Positions 7,102 to 13,121 of a stretch of 13,773 bases of DNA are shown here, one piece after another. The position numbers were made by a program, and so were the translations under genes. The stretch is from JAHECQ01 sp047638695 (lineage in GTDB: Bacteria; Actinomycetota; Acidimicrobiia; Acidimicrobiales; SZUA-35): positions 1 through 13,773 of the forward strand of contig JBLINY010000115.1 of assembly GCA_047638695.1 (NCBI GenBank), given 5' to 3'. The notes under the pieces are model-generated. The model was given only the letters and a program-made list of their open reading frames with translations, was not told where the DNA came from and did no database searches. Within the stretch, counting starts at the first letter, position 1; the number at the start of each line of letters is the position of its first letter.

Positions 7102-7665
7102 TCAGACCGGGAACGGGGGCTCGACGCCCTCGGGCAAAGGGACCTCAAAGCCATTGAGCGTCATGGAGACCATCGTGTAGAAGCCCGAGGTGCCGATGAG
7201 ATCAGCAACCCCAGGTTCGCCGAACACCTCGACCGCTGCGGCGTAGGTTGCGTCGTCCACCTTGTGATCACGATGAAGCGCGGTGCAGAAACGCCAGCAG
7301 GCCTCGTCGCCAGCATCGGCGAACGACGGCTCTTCACCTCGTTTAACCGCAGCGATGACGTCGTCGGGGAGGCCAGCGTCGCGGGCCATTGGTTCGTGGG
7401 CGAACCACTCATATTGCGCCTGCCAAAGCTGGCCAGTGATCAGGATGGCCAGCTCGATGTAACGGCGATCAATTGTGGGCTTGAAGCGAATGGCACCACC
7501 TGCCTGCCAAAACCGGCGGCCGATGGCAGGGCTGAGACACCACGCGTCGAACGGGCCACCGATGTGTCCATCGGCGACGGGTTCGCGGTCTTCGGTCATT
7601 TGGGCGAACAGTTCCTGTTGGCCCTTGGTCATCTCTGCGGTCGTACGTCGGCTCAGTCGGCTCAT
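7102..7665 (-). CDS. Carboxymuconolactone decarboxylase (CMD)-like protein without the AhpD CxxC
   Basis: This 187-residue, all-helical protein is of the CMD/AhpD-like superfamily. The core runs from about residue 38 (GPFDAWCLSPAIG) through YIELAILITGQLWQAQYEWF (69-88) to a C-terminal TLNGFEVPLPE. Where AhpD has its catalytic CxxC, this protein has QAQYEWFAH (82-90), so peroxide chemistry of that type is unlikely; its cysteines lie elsewhere (CWRFC, 123-127). The ATG at 7665 was chosen because GAGGG stands 7 bases upstream and the product then begins MSRLSR, as is usual in this subgroup. The longer frame back to 7749 would add 28 residues coded partly by an 18-bp repeat. It probably acts with the LLM oxidoreductase that follows after 6 bp, but the pathway is unknown. 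Confidence 0.83.
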   Translation of the reverse strand: MSRLSRRTTAEMTKGQQELFAQMTEDREPVADGHIGGPFDAWCLSPAIGRRFWQAGGAIRFKPTIDRRYIELAILITGQLWQAQYEWFAHEPMARDAGLPDDVIAAVKRGEEPSFADAGDEACWRFCTALHRDHKVDDATYAAAVEVFGEPGVADLIGTSGFYTMVSMTLNGFEVPLPEGVEPPFPV

Positions 7666-7700
7666 CGCAACACCCTCACACCAGCCCGCTCTCTTCGCCA

Positions 7701-7733
7701 GCCAGACTTGAAACGGCCGCCAGACTTGGAACG
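7701..7733. repeat. 18-bp imperfect direct repeat in a divergent promoter region
   Basis: gccagacttgaaacggcc at 7701-7718 is followed directly by gccagacttggaacg at 7719-7733, with one mismatch in 15. It lies in the 86-bp gap between the divergent starts at 7665 and 7752. It may be a slippage duplication like the others here, or a pair of binding sites for a regulator. Confidence 0.7.
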
Positions 7734-7751
7734 AATGCTGCTTCGACATTC

Positions 7752-8360
7752 ATGACGTCGATTGGGATGGCACCGAAAGCATCCCCCTTTCCGTTGGATG
7801 CTGAAAGTAATGTTCGTGCTATGTGGGACTTGAAAGGCGAACTCGACAGTCCGAACGACTTGGTGATTGACCTTCGCGACCCAAAGGTCGCCGATGGTCT
7901 GGCCGAGATGCTAGGCGAGGTGGCCGTTCTAGGAGAACGGGTCGGAGCGGCAGAGGCCAAGGCAGAAGTCGCCTTTCACGACCGCCTGGCCGCGACCGGG
8001 CGCTTGCGCATGGTCAGCGACGACCTCGAGAACGAAAGGGCTGAGCGCCAACGGCTGGAGCTCGACAACGCAACGGTGCGCACCGAGAACGACGTGCGAC
8101 TCGAGCAACTGGCCCAACTCGAAGCCACGTTGGCCGAAACAAGGGACGACCTCCGTCGCAACCGCGAGGCCACCGATGAACTGCGAGATGCCACCGACGA
8201 CCTGATCGAATGGCTCCAGAGCGAACTCGCTCGAACCAAACGCTCCAACCATCTTCTCGAGGCGCTGCTGAGCAAGCGCCGCCGTAAAGACTTCGAACGG
8301 CTCGTCCGGCAGCAAGCCGGGCCTCTCGCTGGCGATGGCCCTACGGCACCCGACGCCTGA
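7752..8360 (+). CDS. Coiled-coil protein, paralogue A (no DNA-binding head)
   Basis: This is a 202-residue acidic protein of no recognised function. After a poorly ordered N-terminus it has the motif VIDLRDP (38-44), then DGLAEML, then a long heptad-rich coiled coil (about 60-170) dense in Glu, Arg, Leu and Ala. A basic patch KRRRK (175-179) leads into FERLVRQQ. The same order of motif, coil and basic tail occurs in the next gene, so the two are tandem paralogues. No signal peptide or membrane segment is seen. ATG 7752 and ATG 7767 lack a ribosome-binding site; ATG 7821 is a further possibility, so the true start is open. Homology to characterised coiled-coil families is not apparent by eye. 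Confidence 0.72.
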   Translation: MTSIGMAPKASPFPLDAESNVRAMWDLKGELDSPNDLVIDLRDPKVADGLAEMLGEVAVLGERVGAAEAKAEVAFHDRLAATGRLRMVSDDLENERAERQRLELDNATVRTENDVRLEQLAQLEATLAETRDDLRRNREATDELRDATDDLIEWLQSELARTKRSNHLLEALLSKRRRKDFERLVRQQAGPLAGDGPTAPDA

Positions 8361-8465
8361 GCCAATGGCGAGTGGTCTTCAGCCGTGATCGAAGATGCGG
8401 CACCGAGCTCCGATCCCAGCTGCTCAAAGACCGCAACAACAAGCAACCTGGGTGCGACCAGAACA

Positions 8466-9179
8466 ATGGCCGTTGAGCCTCACGTTGGTGAATCAGCTGC
8501 ACCAGACGAAATTGGCTGGTCAATGGGTAGATTCCCTGCTATGGCGCGGGACATGGTGGGCATACGTGAGGCCGTTCGCGGTTGGCACGTCTCCGAACGA
8601 GCACTTAGGCGGAAACTGACAGCTGGAGAGGTCGACGACTCGCTGCGGGCAGACGACGGCTCGTGGCTACTTCCGAGTGAGTGGCTCGACACCGAGTTCG
8701 ATCGGACGGTCATCGATCTTCGTGATCCGGTTGTTTCTAATGGACTGGCCGCCGTGCTCAGTGAGCTCAGCGGGATGAACGAGCAGGTCAAGCAGGCCGA
8801 GGTGCGCGCCGCCGTTGCCGAGTCAGAGACCGAAGCCATAGCGGCACGGCTACGACTCACCACCGATCAGCTCGAGCAAGAAGAGACCGAATTTCGGCAG
8901 CTCCAGCATGATCATTCTGAGCTCCAACGCGAGCTTGCCGTGCAACTCGAACGCCTCGAGCAGACCGAGCTAGAAGCCGAACGTGCGTGGAGTACGTGGG
9001 AACAAACCGAGGCCGAAGCCAGCCAGCGCCTGATCGACGACCGATCCGTCATCGAACAACTCAACCAACAGCTCACGAACGCCAACCACAAAGTGCGCCT
9101 GGCCGAGTCGATGACTAGCCGCTTCCGTCGTCGGACATATCAGCGACTGGCACGTGAACTCGACGACAGCACGAACTGA
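8466..9179 (+). CDS. Coiled-coil protein, paralogue B, with predicted helix-turn-helix head
   Basis: This 237-residue product of unknown function is counted from ATG 8466. Residues about 34-75 (REAVRGWHVSERALRRKL followed by TAGEVDDS, then DDGSWLLPSEWL) have the shape of a small excisionase/MerR-like helix-turn-helix with its wing, so DNA binding is plausible. The motif VIDLRDP follows at 82-88, then a long coiled coil (about 100-215) rich in Glu, Gln and Leu, and a basic end RFRRRTYQRLARELDD. Motif, coil and basic tail match the upstream gene, which lacks the head. The frame is open back to GTG 8385, and ATG 8523 or 8550 are also possible starts; none has a strong ribosome-binding site. It lies 105 bp after paralogue A and 29 bp before the acyltransferase, probably one transcript. 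Confidence 0.72.
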   Translation: MAVEPHVGESAAPDEIGWSMGRFPAMARDMVGIREAVRGWHVSERALRRKLTAGEVDDSLRADDGSWLLPSEWLDTEFDRTVIDLRDPVVSNGLAAVLSELSGMNEQVKQAEVRAAVAESETEAIAARLRLTTDQLEQEETEFRQLQHDHSELQRELAVQLERLEQTELEAERAWSTWEQTEAEASQRLIDDRSVIEQLNQQLTNANHKVRLAESMTSRFRRRTYQRLARELDDSTN

Positions 9180-9208
9180 GTGCACCTCAGATCAGCGGCG
9201 ACACTGAG

Positions 9209-10174
9209 TTGGTGCTATTCGATCTTGCTGGGCCAGAACCGCCCGACGCGACCTTGTGGGAGCAGGCAGCAGACCTCACCGTAGGGATCGATCCGTGGTG
9301 CTCAGGTCCAGATTGGGTCCTCTCGGTCAAGGACGGTTTTGCTCCGGAGGCCGAGCCGATCGTTCTCAGCACCGCTACCGGCTTCGCTATTCTCGCTCGC
9401 TACACCTCCTCGGAAGGCCCCGACATCATCGCCGGGTTCGAACCCCTCTGGGGTTTCGCGTGCCCCGTCCTCGGTCCGGACCCAGCCACGGTGGCCGGCG
9501 CTGTAGCCAGCCTTTTGAGCCGACGCCGCGACTGGGATCAGCTCGTGCTGCCCGGCTTCCCTGCTGATGCGGAACTAGCCCGCGTCGTCGCTCGCCCCTT
9601 GAGCGTCTTGGGCGAGGTTCGTGGTGCTCAGGGCATCAGCCGGCAATTGGCCCGAATCGGGGACTTCGATCAGTGGTTGAGTCGACGCTCGCGGTCGTCA
9701 CGTCGCAATTTTCGGGTAGCCGAGCGCAAGGGCCAAGAAGCCGGCTTGTCCTTCCACGACGCGTCGAACGACGACTACCTGCTTGATCGACTCTTAGCCA
9801 TCGAGTCGAAGAGCTGGAAGGGACAAGCCGACAGCGGCATCACCGCCCCGTCGATGAGCACGCTCTATCGCCGCCTGATCGACCGGTTGCAGACGAATGA
9901 TCGATGTCACTGCCATATCGCTCGCCTTGGTGGCTTCGACGTTGGCTACATCCTCGGGGGTGTACGGAACGAAATCTATCGAGGGCTACAACTCAGCTAC
10001 GTCGAGGACGCCGGGCAGCTGTCGGTCAGCCACTTGCTGCAGCTCCATCAGATCAAGCTTTTGTGCGAGAAAAAGGCTGCCCGTACCTACGACCTCGGGA
10101 TGGACATGCCCTACAAGACGGCGTGGGCCGACCACACAGCCACATCACTCACCATCGTGGTCCAAGCCTCTTGA
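9209..10174 (+). CDS. GNAT-fold acyltransferase, BioF2/FemAB-like
   Basis: This is a 321-residue protein. The second half (about 150-310) matches the Acetyltransf_6 (BioF2-like) branch of the GNAT superfamily. It has an arginine-rich stretch SRRSRSSRRNFRVAERKGQE (158-177) before the core, then LLAIESKSWKG (195-205), HIARLGGFDVGYILGG (236-251), and a C-terminal YDLGMDMPYKTAW. Relatives transfer acyl or aminoacyl groups in cell-envelope or polysaccharide synthesis, but the acceptor here is unknown. The N-terminal half (1-140) resembles the poorly conserved first lobe of FemAB-like proteins. TTG 9209 and GTG 9212 are the only credible starts, since there is no upstream ATG in frame. It follows paralogue B by 29 bp, suggesting joint expression. 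Confidence 0.8.
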   Translation: MVLFDLAGPEPPDATLWEQAADLTVGIDPWCSGPDWVLSVKDGFAPEAEPIVLSTATGFAILARYTSSEGPDIIAGFEPLWGFACPVLGPDPATVAGAVASLLSRRRDWDQLVLPGFPADAELARVVARPLSVLGEVRGAQGISRQLARIGDFDQWLSRRSRSSRRNFRVAERKGQEAGLSFHDASNDDYLLDRLLAIESKSWKGQADSGITAPSMSTLYRRLIDRLQTNDRCHCHIARLGGFDVGYILGGVRNEIYRGLQLSYVEDAGQLSVSHLLQLHQIKLLCEKKAARTYDLGMDMPYKTAWADHTATSLTIVVQAS

Positions 10175-10219
10175 GCTGAGTCAAAGAAGTTCGGTCGGCT
10201 CGGCTAGGTTCGACGCTCG

Positions 10220-10225
10220 AAGGAG
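10220..10225 (+). promoter_or_regulatory. Ribosome-binding site for the GTG start at 10234
   Basis: AAGGAG stands 8 bases before GTG 10234 and fixes the start of the second LLM oxidoreductase. Confidence 0.8.
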
Positions 10226-10233
10226 ACACAACT

Positions 10234-11109
10234 GTGATCGATATAGGACGAGTTGGAATTTGGCAAGGCGTGCTCGATGGGCACCCGGCTGGCGCTGTAC
10301 GCGAGACGGTGGCTGAGCTCGATGAGTTGGGCTGGCCCTGCCTGTGGATACCCGAAACGGTGTCGCGCGACCCTTTCGTTTCTGCGGCCGTCATGCTGGG
10401 CGGGTGCGACAACATGAAGGTCGCCACCGGTATCGCCAGTATCTGGGCCCGCGACGCCATGACGACCGCCAACGCCAGCAAAACGTTGAACGAGGCCTAC
10501 GACGGCCGATTCCTGCTCGGGCTGGGTGTGAGCCATCACACCATTACCGAGTATGTGCGCAAGCACGAGTACGCCAAGCCGCTTACGCGGATGCGGGAGT
10601 ACCTCGAGCGGATGGGTAAATCCATGTTCAAGGGAGTCGAACCCGCTGAGCCTCCATCGGTTGTCTTAGCCGCCCTAGGACCCAAGATGTTGGCTCTATC
10701 AGCCGAGCTGGCCGACGGCGCCCATCCCTACTTTGCGCCGGTCGAGCACACCGCTATAGCGCGCGAGGCGGTCGGCCCCGACAAGATGGTCGCCACCGAA
10801 CAGATGGTGGTGCTAGAGACCGACCCGGCCAAAGCCAGGGAGATAGCTCGCAAGCACATGGCGGTGTACCTCGGGCTCCCGAACTACGCCAACAACCTGC
10901 TGCGCTTCGGTTTCACCGAAGCCGACGTCGCTGACGCCTCGGACCCTCTGGTCGATGCCATCGTGGCCTGGGGCTCCACGGATACGATCGTGGAGCGAGT
11001 GAGAGCTCAACACGATGCCGGCGCCAGCCACGTGTGTGTTCAGGTGCTGCAGGACGACACTTCGATCCCTATGGAAGCTTGGCGCGAATTGGCCTCAGCG
11101 CTTCTGTAG
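10234..11109 (+). CDS. LLM-class oxidoreductase, F420-dependent TIGR03620-like
   Basis: This 291-residue cytosolic luciferase-like barrel protein resembles the actinobacterial F420-dependent family described by TIGR03620 (MSMEG_4141 type). Supporting segments are the N-terminal IGRVGIWQGVLDGHP, the ELDELGWPCLWIPET run (about 29-43), MKVATGIASIWARDAMTTAN (about 61-80), and RFLLGLGVSHH (about 92-102). A late LALSAELADGAHPYFAPVEH segment is the typical second-half signature. The reaction is probably an F420-linked oxidation or reduction of a small ketone, alcohol or aldehyde, with no substrate evidence in the sequence. It is only distantly similar to the 6124-7095 enzyme. A strong ribosome-binding site supports GTG 10234. 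The next gene begins 33 bp downstream. Confidence 0.88.
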   Translation: MIDIGRVGIWQGVLDGHPAGAVRETVAELDELGWPCLWIPETVSRDPFVSAAVMLGGCDNMKVATGIASIWARDAMTTANASKTLNEAYDGRFLLGLGVSHHTITEYVRKHEYAKPLTRMREYLERMGKSMFKGVEPAEPPSVVLAALGPKMLALSAELADGAHPYFAPVEHTAIAREAVGPDKMVATEQMVVLETDPAKAREIARKHMAVYLGLPNYANNLLRFGFTEADVADASDPLVDAIVAWGSTDTIVERVRAQHDAGASHVCVQVLQDDTSIPMEAWRELASALL

Positions 11110-11142
11110 CCGCTTCAACCGGGCGAACAGCAAGGAACCCAC

Positions 11143-11394
11143 GTGACCCAGAACACCATCTACCTCCTTTGTGCGGGAGGCTTGATTCTTGGCTTGATCG
11201 CCGTAGTAATCGATCGACTCAACTTTCCCCAGCGGCGGTTTGTGGCCCGCGGCGTGCGGATCAGCCCAGGCGATGGGGCGACACGCGATCGCACCGGTGC
11301 CCACATCATCGACCTGATCGAGTCGGGCGACCCCGCGTTCGGCGACCCCGCGTTGGGCAAGACAGCGTTCGGCGACACTGAGGTGAGCGAATGA
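11143..11394 (+). CDS. Small single-pass membrane protein with a GDPAF-type repeat tail
   Basis: This is an 83-residue protein of unknown function. One hydrophobic helix (about 5-24, IYLLCAGGLILGLIAVVID) is followed by a basic and polar cytosolic or external region. The C-terminus is the degenerate 5-residue repeat GDPAF, GDPAL, GKTAF, GDTEV. GTG 11143 is supported by AAGGA six bases upstream. The stop overlaps the start of the YihY/BrkB-like gene (ATGA, 11391-11394), so the two are probably translated together, and this protein may be an accessory subunit of that membrane protein. No homologue comes to mind. The repeat-built tail suggests that its last 20 residues are under little constraint. 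Confidence 0.75.
   Translation: MTQNTIYLLCAGGLILGLIAVVIDRLNFPQRRFVARGVRISPGDGATRDRTGAHIIDLIESGDPAFGDPALGKTAFGDTEVSE
11326..11385. repeat. 15-bp in-frame tandem repeat at a gene end (GDPAF type)
   Basis: Four 15-bp units start at 11326, 11341, 11356 and 11371. The first two, ggcgaccccgcgttc and ggcgaccccgcgttg, differ at one base; the third and fourth have drifted. The repeat encodes the tail of the small membrane protein and stops just before the ATGA overlap with the next gene. Confidence 0.85.
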
Positions 11395-12320
11395 TCAAGG
11401 CAATCCTGGCTCGCATCAAGGCTCACAACGTGGTGATCATGGCGGCTGGCACGGCGTTCTACGCCACGCTGGCTCTTGTCCCAACGCTGATCGCACTGGT
11501 GTCGGTGTACGCCCTCGCAACTGACCCAGCCGAAATCGCCGATCAGATCGACCGTCTGGCAGCGAACATGGATCCCGAGACGGCCAAGCTGGTAAAGACA
11601 CAGCTGGAAACAGCAGTGTCCGAGGCCAAGGGTTCAGGGGTGGTCGCCCTGATAATCGGCATTGTGCTCGCCTTGTTCTCGGCCTCGGGTGCGGTCCAAA
11701 AACTGATGCTTTCCATAAATCTGGCCTACGGCGCGATCGAGAGCCGCAAGGGTTGGAAGGTCCGAGGTCTCGCGTATCTCTTCACCGTCGGCGCCATCGT
11801 TGGCGTCGTCATCATTGCTCTACTTCTCGGAGCGCTCCCGAAGATTATGGATGAGGTCGGGTTGTCTGGGCCCACCCAGGTACTACTCAACGTCCTACGC
11901 TTCCCAGTGCTCGGAGTAGTTATGGCGGTCGGTTTCACCATGCTCTATCGCCTCGGGCCTGATCGAGATCCGAAGACATCCTGGAAGAACCTGGGTGCCG
12001 TCGTCGGCACCCTCGCCTTCCTTGTGTTCTGTGGCTTGTTCGTCCTCTACTTCAGATTCGCTGGCGGTATGCCAGCTTCTTACGGCATCCTCGGATCGAT
12101 CGCCGCCATCATCATTTTCTTCCAGCTGGGCGCCATCGCCGTGATCGTTGGTGCAGAGGTGAACGCCGCGATCGAGCGGAGCGCCACCCTGCCGCTCGAC
12201 CAGCCCGTCCAAGCGTTAGGTCTACCGGTCGCCACCAGCGGTGCCGCCGAACCAATCGGTCTTGGCAAGGCGGTTGCCGGCCTCGCCGCCATCTTCGTGC
12301 TCGGACGCTCCGGCAGCTGA
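11391..12320 (+). CDS. YihY/BrkB (virulence factor BrkB) family membrane protein
   Basis: This 309-residue inner-membrane protein is of the YihY/BrkB family, which was once called RNase BN but is not that nuclease; its function is uncertain, and transport or envelope roles are proposed. Hydrophobic segments lie near 14-42, 83-104, 128-150, 168-188, 203-224 and 230-258. Family hallmarks are AAGTAFYATLALVPTLIAL (18-36), the PETAK-rich amphipathic region after it, a WKVRGLAYL loop (122-130), the RLGPDRDP motif (187-194), and the final SYGILGSIAAIIIFFQ then GAEVNAAIE. The length is normal for the family. ATG 11391 overlaps the preceding stop, so it is translationally coupled to the small membrane protein. 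A weak hairpin lies 25 bp after its stop. Confidence 0.88.
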   Translation: MIKAILARIKAHNVVIMAAGTAFYATLALVPTLIALVSVYALATDPAEIADQIDRLAANMDPETAKLVKTQLETAVSEAKGSGVVALIIGIVLALFSASGAVQKLMLSINLAYGAIESRKGWKVRGLAYLFTVGAIVGVVIIALLLGALPKIMDEVGLSGPTQVLLNVLRFPVLGVVMAVGFTMLYRLGPDRDPKTSWKNLGAVVGTLAFLVFCGLFVLYFRFAGGMPASYGILGSIAAIIIFFQLGAIAVIVGAEVNAAIERSATLPLDQPVQALGLPVATSGAAEPIGLGKAVAGLAAIFVLGRSGS

Positions 12321-12345
12321 ACCACAGCCCACCAAACGCGACAAA

Positions 12346-12371
12346 CCGCCATCAGAAGGTTCCGATGACGG
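12346..12371. terminator. Possible bidirectional terminator hairpin between convergent genes
   Basis: CCGCCATC at one side pairs with GATGACGG at the other, and the inner AGAA..TTCC adds further pairs around a GG-centred loop. The stem is roughly 10 base pairs with two mismatches. It sits in the 108-bp gap between the convergent stops at 12320 and 12429, where a terminator is expected. There is no T-run on either side, so it is only a candidate. Nothing else is seen in this gap. Confidence 0.4.
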
Positions 12372-12428
12372 CTTGTCACTTATCGTGGCGAAGTCGGCTA
12401 CTCCATTGGGGCCAAGTCCTACCTGGCC

Positions 12429-13121
12429 CTAGTTGGTATTCGTTGCCTGAGCGACCCAGTTCACGGTGCCGGTCTCCGATACAAGGGCGCTGACCCCGGC
12501 CGAGACGGAAATGGCGCCATAGATCTCTTCACCAGGGTCCACAACAACGGGCCCCGTCTGGGTGTTCGTCGTGATGGCGCCGCCAACATCAACAACAATT
12601 GGGGTGCCATTCCAACCGCTCGCCGCAGAGCCTGGCATGCCAAGATCGGCGAAGAGCAGCGCCGGATCACCGATCACGTGTGTTGTGTCCGAGACGTAGA
12701 TACGAGCCGAACGATCTGTCCAGCCAGCGGTGGCCGGGCGGGCGCCCGCAACCAGCTGAACCGTCAGTGACACCTTGCAGTTGTTCTGGTGGCGCACCAC
12801 ATCGGTGTAGGTAACGCGATCGCCAATCATGCCGCGCACGGTCAGTTTCTCTTCGAGCAGTTCCGCTCCGTCCACAATAATGATGTCGCCGGTGCTCGCT
12901 GTGTCGTCGGCACTGAACCCAGCCGACGGGTCATCGGGATCGATAGGCGCGCCGTAGGTCGTAGCGTCCTGACCAGCGACCTTCACAAAGCATGCGTCCG
13001 CTACCGTAATGTCGGCCTCCATGTAGTTCTGAACTACGAGAGAGGCGAAGGCCGGTGTTGCGAACACCATGAAGCCGGTGGCGAGCAGGGCCGCTCGCCG
13101 AGAAATCCGGCCATTGTTCAT
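12429..13121 (-). CDS. Secreted protein, two cysteines, probable beta-sandwich; function unknown
   Basis: This is a 230-residue exported protein. The N-terminus NNGRISRRAALLATG has a twin-arginine pair (8-9), a hydrophobic core (10-22) and TPAFA before a likely cleavage after Ala26, so Sec or Tat export is possible. The mature part is rich in Val, Thr, Gly and Asp, with only two cysteines (44 and 115) that could form a disulfide. The segment VRGMIGDRVTYTDVVRHQNN (95-114) resembles beta-sandwich surface proteins of the TasA/camelysin type, in which a GDR-like turn precedes paired strands. This is a fold-level guess, not a family match. ATG 13121 overlaps the stop of the upstream membrane-protein gene and has an AAGGAA ribosome-binding site 10 bases ahead. 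Together these suggest a translationally coupled pair. Confidence 0.72.
   Translation of the reverse strand: MNNGRISRRAALLATGFMVFATPAFASLVVQNYMEADITVADACFVKVAGQDATTYGAPIDPDDPSAGFSADDTASTGDIIIVDGAELLEEKLTVRGMIGDRVTYTDVVRHQNNCKVSLTVQLVAGARPATAGWTDRSARIYVSDTTHVIGDPALLFADLGMPGSAASGWNGTPIVVDVGGAITTNTQTGPVVVDPGEEIYGAISVSAGVSALVSETGTVNWVAQATNTN

Noticed and set aside
7666..7749. N-terminal extension of the CMD-like protein to ATG 7749
   Set aside because: The extra 28 residues come largely from an 18-bp repeat and do not resemble the family; ATG 7665 has a good ribosome-binding site.
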